Shown piece after piece: positions 1-11,563 of a stretch of DNA of 64,000 nt (position 1 is the first letter of the stretch; every line of letters starts with the position of its first letter). The notes under the pieces are model-generated. The model did no database searches, had not been told where the DNA came from, and saw only the letters and a list, made by a program, of their open reading frames with translations. The stretch comes from Coniella vitis (lineage: Eukaryota; Ascomycota; Sordariomycetes; Diaporthales; Schizoparmaceae): the NCBI GenBank assembly GCA_011317545.1, contig WUJK01000005.1, positions 2,604,001 to 2,668,000 on the forward strand. The letters are read 5' to 3'. A program made the translations under genes and the position numbers.

Positions 1-18
1 CACACACACACACACACA
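1..18. repeat. (CA)n microsatellite at window edge
   Basis: Nine CA units start the window, so the array may extend to the left. Confidence 0.9.
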
Positions 19-2038
19 AGTCAGGGAAAATAAAGGAAAAGGGGCCACTGGACACAATCACACAGGTTGCAGCATTATGCTGTTGAACTACAACTGCAAC
101 GATGCTGAAATAGATCGTCTGTATGCAAAAAGTCGTCGTGCATTTGCATTCTCTGTCATGCGCGGAGAAGTATATGAATGCAGCCTGCAGGTCTATCTTC
201 TTTCTTTTTCTTGTTCTTCAAAGAAAGATAACCCTGATACCCCTTTCCATAATGCCGAATGTGATCTTTTCAAATTTGAAATCCTGGATATAGACCGAGT
301 TCTTGAAGACCCAACTGCATGCGACAATCAAACAAACATTGCTTCTTCAGCATTATTGTCAAGCAACAATGAAACAATCAAATATAGCCACAATGAACTC
401 GCACCCACACCAATTGAAAGAATGCCAGAATGCAAACGAGAAAATGACAAGCTGAACTTGGACAATTCCGAAATGGGGCATTAAAGAAATTCTCTCCATG
501 GACTCTCGTCCTATCGTTTCTGACCACCAGCACCGAGACATCAAAGATTCCCGTACGAGTCCCCCCTCTAACCCATTCGAGTCCAGTATTTTCTTTCTCG
601 TGCAGATTAGATGCCCGACAAAGCAGAGATCCCGAGAAGAGCAACACCGTTCTTTCTTTTCGTAGCACTTGAAAATAACCCATGTGCTGGTTGGTACAAC
701 CAGGCAGACTACCCACGTTCGACCTTTTTTTATTTTATTTTTTCGTTAACAGGTATATACACGGCTCCTATATTCATATTTTACACCTCCTTCTTTCTTT
801 TCTCTTTTCTTTCCCCTTTTTTCCCCACATGTTTAACAACTCAACGGTGTTCATCAGTCACGCACATCATGTCTCTGATGATGTGCATTGCTTTGGCAAA
901 AGCATACGGCTTCCCACACTGCTCTGGGTGAGGAAGAAATCGAAAAAGAAGACCACAGACTATGTGACACGAGAGAATCTCACCTCTCGAACAGGTTTCA
1001 TGCGCTGTTGGCTGGCGACTAGTTCAGGGGCGGCGGCGGCGGCAGCAGCGGTTCCTGGGAGGTGTGGATGGGGGCACAGCATATCTGCACGAATACGTGC
1101 GTTCTGTGTTTTGTGTTCGGTGTGCTGTGTGCTGTGTTGCTGCGTCCGGTGTGTGCAAGTCAGTATGTGCGTTTCTTTGCAAACCATGTCGTGCCACAGG
1201 ATTGTTTTGTGTTCGTGCTCTCCCATAATACGAGGAGCGCAGCAAGTGGATTCGGACTCCAATGAAAATGGTAAAAGGCTTTTCTTCATGCATACATACA
1301 TACCTAGGCAACATATGCTCCGATATGGCTAGAGACAAAAGGGGAGAGGGAGTTAAGATTGGAAAGCTGCATGATGGAAAAGCGCCACCGTCATCATCTA
1401 CATGCACCTTTCCATAAAAGTACCCCTGATTCCAAACCTGGTGCAGCTCATACCCTCATAGCATGGGTTCGTCCAGTACTTATGGCCTCGTCAAGTGAGA
1501 AACAAGGCATGTCAATTGGCAGGTTTTGAACAACCCCCTCCCCTCCAGGGAAACAAGGGGAGGGTAGAGGAGGAGAGGAAAGTTTTCAGCAGTCCAGTCT
1601 TGGGCGGGTCTGTGCCCGGAGTTGGAGTCTCCCATATGCCTCTGTGCTACCTTTCCAGTCACCGTTGCCAGGCACTTGAAGCAGACATCTGGCACCTTCT
1701 CGTCTTGCGATGCATCTTGGCAGTCTGATATTCCATCACCAACCCTTGTGTTGGCTACTATAGGACTGAGGAGTCGAGCCGCGAGCCTAATATCTCACCC
1801 CTCTAACGGGCTGAGGGGCTATTCAGTATCGGTCAATGATATACTGAGTTCAGAGCAATCTTGCCCGTCCATATAGCCATGCTCCCTATGCTTTTCATTC
1901 CTTCACTTTCCTTTTTTTCTTTTTCTTCTTCCTTCCCGCGGTATAATATATCATCACTGTCTGTCGCTTGAACCCAGATACCGACTGTGGTTTGCCGCAT
2001 TGTTGCAAAGTCGACATTGGCCGTCCCTCCCAAACAAG
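19..2038. other. Intergenic, no supported gene
   Basis: No recognisable protein is encoded here. The longest reading frames (77-484 and 682-1332, plus) look like chance frames: they show no domain and no splice continuation. A short GGC/GCA run lies near 1029-1050. The last 150 nt before 2039 are pyrimidine-rich, consistent with the old leader of the GMC gene. Confidence 0.6.
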
Positions 2039-2982
2039 ATGGATGCCGCAGAATGCTACGATGTCATCATCGTCGGCGGAGGCACAGCGGGCCTCACACT
2101 CGCGAACCGCCTGTCCGAAAACCCCAATGTGAGCATTGCCGTCCTCGAGGCAGGTGCAGATGTGCACGAGGATCCTCGCGTGACGACGCCAGGCATGTGG
2201 CCGGTCTTGTTCCGCTCGGAGATCGAATGGAAACTGTGTAGCACACCTCAGGTAAATAGCAGGCCTGCCTACATCTCCTGCTGTAGCCAAATCTGGAAAT
2301 ATCTCATCTTACATCAACCATCAGGCCGCTCTCAACAACCGCGTCTTGGCGTGTGCTACCGGCAAAGCTCTCGGGGGCTCCAGTGCCACCAACCTCATGA
2401 TCTTCTGTCCACCAGCAAAGGCGCACGTCGAAGCCTGGTCGCGCTTGGGCAATGAGGGCTGGGATTGGTCTGCCATTAGCAAAGCAATGGGCAAAGTGAC
2501 CTCAACTGTCCCGCTGGCCTCCATCATGTACATGGCTACAGACGCTTACATTCCCGATCCGGCAGAAGACGCCACTGTCCAGCGTCCCGGCAGCGGGTAC
2601 ACCGTCATGATCATGCTGTCACATCCGCTGTCGCGTGGCCTGCGCTTTGTCGAGCAGCGGCTGGGTCGGGCTGAGCCGCTGGCCAGTCATCTCAAGCAGC
2701 GCAACAGTGGCAGGTTTGCGAACCTCGCACAGAACTTGAAGCATGTAGCGCAGACGGCGAGCCTGGCCAGCCACTGGACGGGCTCGTGTGCCATGATGGC
2801 TGGCGAGCTCGGCGGCGTGGTCGATCCAAAGCTGCGCGTGTACGGGTGTCGCAACTTGCGGGTTCTGCGATGCGAGCGTAGTGCCCCTTGTACCACGAGG
2901 AAACACGCAAGCGGTGGTGTATGCGGTGGCCGAGATGGGAGCCGATATGATAGGCAGCGGGCTGTCGGCAGGACAGGCTTGA
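2039..2982 (+). pseudogene. Decayed GMC oxidoreductase (FAD-dependent)
   Basis: The N-terminus has the FAD-binding motif DVIIVGGGTAGLTLANRL and the following ...AVLEAGAD. An intron of about 73 nt (2252-2324, GTAAAT..CAG) joins it to a second exon with the GMC signature GKALGGSSATN. The C-terminal block is also recognisable: WTGSCAMM, GGVVDPKLRVYG and, in another frame, a segment like DASVVPLVPRGN..AVVYAVAE. Intact GMC enzymes have about 550-620 residues. Here the frame passes from about residue 135 almost straight to the C-terminal part, so most of the substrate-binding domain is missing. A one-base shift near 2868-2872 is then needed to stay in the family frame, which ends at the TGA at 2980-2982. 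The catalytic His in the usual HPVGT context is replaced by HWTGS, which may still retain the His. I infer a non-functional remnant. A sequencing error could explain the frameshift but not the missing domain. Confidence 0.8.
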
Positions 2983-4440
2983 AGAAGCGCGTTTTCTTGG
3001 TCAGGCCAGTTGAGGCTGTCGCAGACGCACGAGCGCCGGTGGGCAATCGAGTCAGATCCTGGCCATCACGCGGCTTGCCGATTATCACACAGTGGGCGTG
3101 GAGGGTCTACAGGCACATGGTCTTCTCTCAGCGAGCCTGCCTGGGGCAATGGTGATATTGCTTGCATATGGCAGCATTGTTGCTTTCATGGACGAGAAGA
3201 CGGACATGATTTTGGCGAAAGACCGTCCCAGGAAGCTTAATGCCGCTAGCGTCAACTGGCAAACTCGGCAGGTAGTGGATCCAGGCCCCAAAGCAGTGAG
3301 AAATTACCGGTATTCAGTGCTGTGGGCTGCTGTAGGTGCAACACAACAGCACGAAGGCCCTGAAAATGCTTGCCTGCTGCAACATTTCGTCTTCTCTTCC
3401 TTCACCGCAGAAACGACGACAACAATACTCACCACATAGGGAACAGCCACTTTCTCCAGATCTCTACATCAAGCGACCATCGCATGCGATCCATGCTCCA
3501 TACAGATATTCCATCGCCAGTCCCAGACTGTCCAGCCCTGCATCCGCGCTGTGGGCTCGAAGGATTCCGAGCTTGGCTGCGGCTGTTGCCGGTGCCATAC
3601 CAATCCATCCCACGCCCTCGACGCCAGCAATATGCGCCGCTACCAATTCGCCAAGCCGTCGAAGCCCTGGTCTGAGTGGCTTAAGTGCCGGTGCCATTGG
3701 CCATCCGCCCCTCTGATGGCTCTCCAACAGCTGGCCAGGGGCGGCCTCGTTCCCGGTGCGCAGCTTACCCACCTCGAGTGTCGTTGGGCCTCGTGGTGGT
3801 ACGGGTGCTCGTGTGGTTACATTGCAGATGGGGTTCGTCTGGGGAGCAATTGGCAGCCTCGTGCGAGGGAGGCATCGCTTTTGCGTGTCCCCGTCCATGT
3901 TCACCACACCCAAGGCTCAACGTCAAGCATGGCCAGCCGGGCCGGGTGCGCTGTCGGGGAAGAAAGGGCCCCTCCCGCTATACTGTGACGCAACACCGTG
4001 TGCTTGGTAAAGCATAATGTTGGATCTAGTTGTCTTGGTGTTTCCGTGCCTCGTTTCCTTTCTTCTCACTTTTGCGCACGTCCAAATCCGTCTTGTCCTT
4101 CCCGTCCTAGCGCCGCAGACACACCCTTCTCAGCCGCAGCGGATGGTTTCCTTGGGTGGTGGCAGGGCTGGGGGCCCAACAGGATGCATGGAGCCTTATC
4201 AGGCGACGCCTTTTCTAATGCACTCTTAGTACAAAGGTAATATCTTTGCTCTCTGTGCAATTTCGTTTTCCCTGCTCTGGTCTGGTGGCACACTATGTGT
4301 TCTCTTGCGCGGACCTTGCGCAGCCTTCCAACGGCTATCGAATATCTGCTTCTTCCTCTCACCTACTGGCGTCCCTCGCTTTGATTTTGGCTAATCAGCA
4401 AATTAAAAGCTTCAGCCAAGCTATGTACAACTAGTATACC
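2983..4440. other. Intergenic with an unassigned open frame
   Basis: A plus-strand frame open from 3014 to 3439 contains protein-like text such as ILAITRLADYHTVGVEGL and LLAYGSIVAFMDEKTD. It starts just after the GMC remnant and has no ATG near its left end. I cannot assign it to a family; it may be another relic. From 3440 to 4440 overlapping GC-rich frames exist on both strands, but none is recognisable. The last 200 nt are the promoter and leader of the DUF3433 gene. Confidence 0.45.
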
Positions 4441-7182
4441 ATGCGACCGACCGACGACCATACAGCGCGGCTTTCGGACGAGCCCCAGCGATCGAGTTCG
4501 GCAGATGCAGCATACAGCAACGAATTTAGCTCACGCATCGAGTCGTTTCGGGATCTCAGCAACCTCGGCTTTGGATCTTATAGCGATAACAACGATGTAG
4601 GCAGCCCTCGCAGTGGGACGTCGCCTCGGGAGAGGCTTGGAATGTCACAGGATATTCCTTCTTCGGGCGGCGATCTCGGAACTGGGTCCACAGGTTCTAT
4701 ATCATGGACTCGCTCATTTTCTGTCGCCAAGAGCGGCGCATACGAACAGGTTGGGATGGAGGCAGGTGCTGCCCAGGGTGGGCGACGGCACATGAGCAGC
4801 ATACGCGGTGTTTTGGGAGGGCGTCTTACATCTCTTCGTGGTAGTGCGAGTCCGACACCCAGAGCTATACCAGAAGACAGAGAGAGCCAAGACATTGCAC
4901 TGCTTCCCGCTGCAGCTGCCATAGACGGGGCAGAGCTTGGTCGCGAGGGGCCGCTGATGAACACGATCACCCAGCGAATGGCTGTTGAAGCAGAAGCGCA
5001 TACTCTTCAAGACGACCCAAGAGTGAGGGAATGGCAGGAGCAAGAGCAGGCTGGCCACTTGAGCGGAGGATTGGGCGCAGGATTCGAGGCTCCCAGCATA
5101 CAGATCAGGGAGGCAGACTTGACATCATCATCTGCCTCATTACCACATCGCCCACCGCCAAGAAGCTTTTCTTTTGCTCGAAGAAAGCTGTCTCTGAACA
5201 GATCTACAACGCGCAAGGCTTTAGCGCAGAATGAGGCCAACAGGACCGGCCAAGCTGTACAGGTTATTGTTGAGGAGCCCGATCTTGCAGACACGGACGA
5301 CCCGTCAAAGTCGCTCTCACACAGAGAATCGCAGATTGACCTCGGCTTCGTAGCCGGAGACGCCATGCCAGATGATTCCAATGAGATGAGGGATATGTCC
5401 AAGCGGAACACCACACTCAGCGTCAGACCAGCGCAGAAGCTCGAGACGTTCTACCCAGTGCCCAACTGGAAACCCTTTTCGATGCAATGGCCATACCTGC
5501 TGCTACTCATTGTGTTGTCCTTCGTGCTGGCAGGGTCTGTTGAGGCCGTGTACCAGCGTTCGGAGCAGCATGGCAGCCTCATCCAGTTTGTGAAGCCTCA
5601 AGAAATCAAGGGAATTGACTATTTCTCAGTCAAGTACCTCCCCACTCTAGTGGCCGTCATATACGGCGTGCTGTGGCAAACGACCGAGTTTGAGGTCAAG
5701 CGGCTGGAAGCCTACCACCAATTGTCCAAGGAAGACGGAGCCAGGGCTGCCGGAACACTCAATGTCGACTACACCACAAGCTTCGGCTTCTTACACCCGT
5801 ACTACGCACTTCGGCACCGGCACCATGCCGTCTTTGTTGTGTCTTTGGCGACTATTCTCGCCGTCTCCGCTGTGCCCACGCTCATCTCATTCTCGGTCGT
5901 CCTCAGTCCCGGCCGTGAGGCGCGTGAAGCCCACCCGTTGGATATGAAATTCATTTCCATCCATCCCATCTGGTCGCGCCTGACGGAAGCGGTACTTACT
6001 GTCATTGCGTTCCTCGGCTGCGTGCTCTTCTACCTGCTTGAAATGCGTCGGTCTGGCCTGCTCGCCGATGTAAAGGGTATCGCGGGCCTCGCAGCCATGG
6101 CCAACGTCTCGCACATTCTCATGGACTTCAAGGCGACCGATGTCGCGACCCACGAGGTCATTCATGCGCGGCTCAAAAACAACCGCTACATCCTGCGCAA
6201 TTCTTCACTTGCGCCAATGGATGACACGTCTTTTGACAAGAGTTCGGCCGAGCCCAGCTCCGACCTGGCTAGGCTAACGAGCCGCTTTAGTTCAGCTGCG
6301 TCTCCTGATGCATCCGAAAAGAAGAGTAAATACCAATCCACCACGTCCAATCCGCTTCCACTCATGTTTCGGCCCCTGGGGTTTATCCCGTACATTGTAG
6401 GCATCGGCCTCTTTACCGTCTTCTTCCCCATTTGCGAGCTCAGCGACTTTATCGATTTATACCCGGGCGTCCTCACAGCTCTAGCAGTCTGCGTCAAGCT
6501 TGGCTGGGGAGCCCTGGACACAACAACACGCCTCATGGAGCCCTTCTTCATCCTCTACAAGCGCCATGCGCCGCCCAAGACCCTCACCCTCGACTACACC
6601 GCCCTGCCGTTTGGGTGGGTGGCGGGTCAGGCCCTCGTCGACCGACGCTGGCTCGTCGCAGCCGTAGGCATCGGCACCGTCCTGACCGAGTTACTCACGG
6701 TCCAAGTCTCGTCGCTGGCGACGGTTGAAGGCCGCGCCTTCGTTCTCGCCGCGACAGCGCACAGTACCGACCAAGACAGCATCGACACGGGCGAGGAAAC
6801 CGAGCACACCTACTGGCTCTCGCTCGTCTCGTCGTTGTGCATTCTCGTCTACATGTGCGTGGTGGCCGTCGTCGTGTACATGAAGCGCGGGCGCGTGGCC
6901 TTTGTCCCGCGGCAGCCCAATACCATTGCGAGCGTGCTGGCCTTTATCCACCAGAGCAAGATGCTCTATGACTTTGTGGGCACGGAAAAGTACTCGCATG
7001 CGGCTATGCGGCAGCACCTGACGGATATCAACCGCCAGTATGGCCTGGGCTGGTTCGAGGGCCGCGATGGGCGGATGCACTGTGGTGTGGATCAGGAGGA
7101 GCTGAGCGCGACGTATCGGCACGGGGTGGATATCACGAGGAGTAATAATCCGTGGCAAGAGGACTTTGAGGAGTGGGTGTAG
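4441..7182 (+). CDS. DUF3433 multi-pass membrane protein, 913 aa
   Basis: A single uninterrupted exon starting at ATG 4441. Residues 1-340 are hydrophilic and Ser/Arg-rich, with no membrane segment. Hydrophobic segments follow at about 349-370, 398-412, 461-488 and 516-535. A second set lies at about 649-668, 673-690, 735-755 and 790-814. The text around NWKPFSMQWPYLLLL and KPPKTLTLDYT-like stretches matches the fungal DUF3433 architecture: a long cytosolic N-tail and two membrane modules. The biochemical function of the family is not known to me. The protein is probably in the plasma membrane or an endomembrane. The C-terminus (..WQEDFEEWV) is acidic. An 11-G tract begins 13 nt after the stop codon. 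No intron is needed, and the downstream 6 kb hold no partner gene. Confidence 0.88.
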   Translation: MRPTDDHTARLSDEPQRSSSADAAYSNEFSSRIESFRDLSNLGFGSYSDNNDVGSPRSGTSPRERLGMSQDIPSSGGDLGTGSTGSISWTRSFSVAKSGAYEQVGMEAGAAQGGRRHMSSIRGVLGGRLTSLRGSASPTPRAIPEDRESQDIALLPAAAAIDGAELGREGPLMNTITQRMAVEAEAHTLQDDPRVREWQEQEQAGHLSGGLGAGFEAPSIQIREADLTSSSASLPHRPPPRSFSFARRKLSLNRSTTRKALAQNEANRTGQAVQVIVEEPDLADTDDPSKSLSHRESQIDLGFVAGDAMPDDSNEMRDMSKRNTTLSVRPAQKLETFYPVPNWKPFSMQWPYLLLLIVLSFVLAGSVEAVYQRSEQHGSLIQFVKPQEIKGIDYFSVKYLPTLVAVIYGVLWQTTEFEVKRLEAYHQLSKEDGARAAGTLNVDYTTSFGFLHPYYALRHRHHAVFVVSLATILAVSAVPTLISFSVVLSPGREAREAHPLDMKFISIHPIWSRLTEAVLTVIAFLGCVLFYLLEMRRSGLLADVKGIAGLAAMANVSHILMDFKATDVATHEVIHARLKNNRYILRNSSLAPMDDTSFDKSSAEPSSDLARLTSRFSSAASPDASEKKSKYQSTTSNPLPLMFRPLGFIPYIVGIGLFTVFFPICELSDFIDLYPGVLTALAVCVKLGWGALDTTTRLMEPFFILYKRHAPPKTLTLDYTALPFGWVAGQALVDRRWLVAAVGIGTVLTELLTVQVSSLATVEGRAFVLAATAHSTDQDSIDTGEETEHTYWLSLVSSLCILVYMCVVAVVVYMKRGRVAFVPRQPNTIASVLAFIHQSKMLYDFVGTEKYSHAAMRQHLTDINRQYGLGWFEGRDGRMHCGVDQEELSATYRHGVDITRSNNPWQEDFEEWV

Positions 7183-7400
7183 AATGTCCTTTTTGGGGGG
7201 GGGGGTTGTATACTATCGATGGCCTGTATAACATTCTGGGCGTTCATTCTGGGTTGTGATGTGTGGTTTATGATGGCAAGATATGTGTGTGTATAGCTGG
7301 GCTGATTCGAATTGGGCATTTTTGTACATATCTACAGGGTCAGGAGTCAACTCTACAGCTGTCCAGATAGTTGTGGTAAATAATTATATAATTATTTCTG

Positions 7401-7406
7401 AATAAA
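7401..7406 (+). terminator. Candidate poly(A) signal AATAAA
   Basis: AATAAA lies 219 nt after the DUF3433 stop codon, in AT-rich sequence. This is a plausible distance for a fungal 3'UTR. The hexamer alone is weak evidence. Confidence 0.35.
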
Positions 7407-7729
7407 CCAAAAAGAAAAGTATTAGCGACTTGTCTTGTCCCAAGCATGGGGAGATTGAAATACCGTTGTCGGATACAAAGTAGACCACGGCAAACAATCA
7501 CGGAGCAAGCACCGGTGGCATCAGTGCATACAAGTTTTGTATGCTCTTCTTGTTGAAAGACTTGGCAGAGATACATGTACCGATAGATGAGGAAAAGTCA
7601 GTCTGAACTTTGGCTGCCACTTTGACACTCATCTCCTTGGCCTTTTGTTTTCTCTTTTTTTCAGCCGTGACTGTCCGCCATAGGGAAGAGCGGATTATAT
7701 ATATATATATATATTACAGGGTTTTTTTT

Positions 7730-7770
7730 GGGGGGGGGGGGGGTTTTAAAAAAAAAAAAAAAAAAAAAAA
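7730..7770. repeat. G14-T4-A23 homopolymer block
   Basis: Fourteen G, four T and twenty-three A in direct succession, preceded by an AT-dinucleotide run (about 7695-7715) and eight T. It lies about 550 nt downstream of the DUF3433 stop. Confidence 0.9.
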
Positions 7771-8632
7771 GGGAGCCAAGGCTTGCATTCAATATAATGG
7801 AGGGGTCTATAATAACTCCTGTCTCGTGTGTATCGTGGGGTGGATTGGTTGGTACCTTTGCTCCCTTTCGGATTTCCCTGGCTCACTCACTCTTGAAGGG
7901 GCAAGGGCGAGCACGACCGTGAAGCACGAGTTCAGCGATTTTGTTTCCTTGGGAACTTGTTTAATTGGGTGTGTAGCTTTGGGGGTTGATTGAAGAAGCC
8001 GGATAGGATTGAGCCCAAGAATTTAGGACCCGAAACCTCAGAGAGGGAAGAAAAAGAAAAAGAAAAAGGGGAAAGGAAAAAGGGAAAAGGAAGGATAAGA
8101 AGAGGCCCTCCGGAACGTGAGAGCATCAACAGCAAAGTAATGTGAGTGAAGCAAGCCAGCCAGCCAAGGAGATTCTATTGAATCCCCTGACAACAAGATT
8201 TCATAAACCCTATACCAACCAGGTCGACATCGGTGGTTACTTGAAGAGAAAAAAGAGAGAGAAAAAGACAAAAAGAAACCGTGATTAACACTCGGTTCAA
8301 GTGCAATGCAATGCGCAAAGCAAAGCAAAGCAAAGCAGACATGTGATTCTTTCAAGCCATTGAGTTACAGGAAACGAACTCGGGAACTTTTCGCCATTCT
8401 CAACGGCACTCGCGGGCGAGTAAAACAGAGCTGGAATGCTCTCGACATGATTCACCTGATGCACAGACTGGTGACCTGGGCACCACAGGCCGTAGAGTTT
8501 CATAGTATCGTATTTAAATGATACACCCAAGGCACTATACCATACCAAAGGACCACGAGGTTTTTGGACAAACATGGGACAAACCTGTGATACATAGCAA
8601 CGGCCAGGTCCTCCATCGTGTACTGTTACGAA

Positions 8633-8633
<1 letters not shown>

Positions 8634-8697
<64 letters not shown>
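8634..8697. repeat. Poly(A) tract, 64 nt
   Basis: Sixty-four uninterrupted A. The 350 nt on the left do not encode a recognisable protein. I see no target-site duplication flanking it, so a retroposed tail is possible but not shown. Confidence 0.92.
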
Positions 8698-8698
<1 letters not shown>

Positions 8699-10962
8699 AT
8701 CCTTCAAAAGTGCTCGTCCAGCCTCGCTCTGCTCACAAGCCCCCCCCCCCTTCTTCTTCTTCCTCCCCAAGCCAAGCCATACATACACATGGGCGCATTA
8801 TTAACATTCCTGGGAGATTGAGGCTTGCAAGCGCTGATTAGTGTCGTTTTGCACTGCCACATTGCTACTTTATTGTCCTCTCCCATCATCAAAACACACA
8901 CTTTCTGCTTCCAAAACCTTAAAATGAAAATGAAAAATGAAACCAAAGCCATCGCAAATGGCTGGTCGATGACATGGAGATAATGATCGGCCCCCCTTGT
9001 GGGGGTGGGTTCTCGCATTCCTAGGTATGGAGGCGGGGGGGCTTGGGCGGTTTTTCGGTCCTTTACAGGGCCGTCGATCTTTTTTTTACAGTACTTGTAG
9101 TAGTGTGTAGGCGCTCGTTCCTTGTGCCCCGACTGCCCTCTTTGCGTACCAGCGTATCAGCATAGCATACACTCGGCCGCCAAGAGTTAAGAAGGCCAAA
9201 GGCATAAAGGCGCGAGGAAACGACACCCAATCGAGGTAGCATATCAGTAGACGCCATCGCGGCAAATGAGACTCGTAGGGAACCAAAGGCGCGCAAATCA
9301 CATACACAAGTATCGTCATTTCCCCCCCACCCTCTACAAAAAAGGCGTGATTATCGTTCATGCTTCGCCCTGCCCTGCGCGTAACAGTTTTTTCTTCTTT
9401 TTTTTTGTTCCCTCATGGATATGCCAGGATAGGCGCTCGAGTTCAAACATGGTGGTAAGTATGTAAAAGTCCTTGTTGTGTTTTTTGTATTATAGCATTA
9501 CCCAAAAATGACTCTTGCTACGCCTGATACTCGGCGCTGGGGCCATCAAGAGATTCAAGTTCATGCGAGGTGGATGATGCAGCGGTTGTTGAAACATTGA
9601 GTGCCCTGTCTTGAGTTTTTTTTTTTTAACCCTTCCTCTACTAATAAAGGTACAGCACAATGAATAGTGGCAGATACGAGCCTGGCTTTGCGAAGAAGGA
9701 TTTGGCAATCTCCTTGGCATAGCCTGAAAGGCTATTGCTTGAGCAATCTTGTCAGTAATGCCACTGCTTTTGGAACACGAGATTGCATTGTATACGCGCA
9801 ACGCTCACTACTGGATCGCAAAGTATCACATACCACGGGTGCGAATATGTCAAGAACATAGTGCTTGGTGAACCTTTGCACCGAGCATAGACACTCTTAC
9901 CACACCAGTAGTGACAAAAAGCATATCTTGGTAGTAATGAGAAAGGGCGTCGCACAGCACCGCTTTGCAGTTTGGACGCGATGGACAAGGGCTTCGTTGC
10001 GCGGGAGTTGCAGGCAGAAGATATATATATGATTGTGCCGCGCAGTTGCAGCTTGTTAGCCGGATGCATCCTTCATCTGGGCGCCATTCTGAAATTCCGA
10101 TCTGGATTTGACGCTCCCCACAATGGAGGCACTGAGTGCTGGGTGCCGGCCGGCCAGACAAGGCAGATAATTTGCATTCCTCGTCAGGGGTCTGAAGCAG
10201 TACTATGTACTACTTGTGTATGCTAGGAATGCGACGGCCCGCTATAGCCGCAATAGGGGTCAGGCAACGCGGACGCCAGACGCAGTTGCAGGTGGCTGCC
10301 AACCTCTCCCACCCAAAAGAATCAGCCGTTGACGCCAGCATCGACTCTTGGGATGACTTGGTTGCAGAGATGCGACGTTTGTTGCTCTAGGCAAGGCCGC
10401 TCTGCGGTTTCTGCTGAAGATTTGGCGTGCTTCAGCAGAGCGGACAAATGCTCGGAGGCACTCCACTGCCCCGCCCTGGTCAAAGAATCTAGAAATAGAA
10501 GTCCTTCAGCGATGCTTGCGACATACATAGTAGTATGCCGCCGTCTGAATACGATGTCTTTGTACAAATACTTACTATGTAGTACACGCTGCGGAGGGCC
10601 AGCATCTGGCTACATACGAACGAACAAGACCAGAGGCTGCACGATAGTAGTCTAGAGCACCTTGGGGGCTCTGTTTTAGCTCGACTGCGCAGGCCTGTAT
10701 AAAGAAGCGAAGCAGGCGAAAGTATCGCAAAGCGTCTTTGAGTCGCAAAGCGTGCGTGCAAGGGACGCTTTGTACTGTGCCGAGATTTTGCATGAGCCAG
10801 CAGTCCTATGCAACAGCATACGCCTGGCGTCAAGCGTTACTATGATTAGAACGTTTGCAGAAAAAAAAAAGGCACTTGGTCGCAAGTGTGTCGATCTCTG
10901 TGCTAGCTTCCGTTCATTGTGTCTGGCTTTCCTCCAGACGAGCCAGTCGGACCAGTCAGTCA

Positions 10963-11067
10963 CAGTCAGTCAGTCAGTCAGTCAGTCAGTCAGTCAGTCA
11001 GTCAGTCAGTCAGTCAGTCAGTCAGTCAGTCAGTCAGTTAGTCAGTCAGTCAGTTAGTCAGTCAGTG
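10963..11067. repeat. (CAGT)n microsatellite, about 105 nt
   Basis: About 26 units of CAGT, with two CAGT-to-TAGT type variants near the right end. The same unit recurs at 44581-44605, and in the opposite orientation at 40411-40452. Confidence 0.95.
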
Positions 11068-11508
11068 TAGCATTCTGCAGCCAAGAGCCGAGCGTCGATC
11101 CACTACCACGTAGATCTGGCATAGCGTGTTTCTGTACTCCGCAGCCTGGCTGTTTCGGCGTCCGTCTCTCGCTTTGCGCTCCAGACAGGTGACGCGCCGT
11201 CCTGATCTCGGCCCAATTTCGAGTGGAGCGTGGCAGTGCAACGAGACAAGGCGGGTATGAGACGACCGCTCCTTCAGAGACACCTCGCAGGAAGCAGAGA
11301 CAGAAACAAAGAGGCAAATTAAACAACAAGAAGATGAGAAGACACAGAAGACGGGACGGCGAGGGCGGCGAGGGCGGTGATGACGAGGAGCCAGGGGCTC
11401 AAGACGCACAGTGCTTCAGGCGCAGCGACGCGTGCAGCGTCTTCGCACAAAGCACGTGTCAAAAGTCGGGGCGGCACATGTGTGCAGGAGCGATATTGTC
11501 GCCAGGGC

Positions 11509-11563
11509 GTAGTCGTGGTCGTGGTCGCAATCGTGGTCGTGGTCGTGGTCGTGGTCGTGATTG
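11509..11563. repeat. GGTCGT hexamer repeat
   Basis: About nine imperfect GGTCGT units. They create Arg/Gly-rich or Val-rich reading frames by composition only. Confidence 0.85.

Noticed and set aside
77..484. 135-codon plus-strand frame at the left edge
   Set aside because: No domain, signal peptide or splice continuation; length is within chance for this composition.
10963..11067. Possible CRISPR-like or satellite array
   Set aside because: A simple tetranucleotide microsatellite without spacers.
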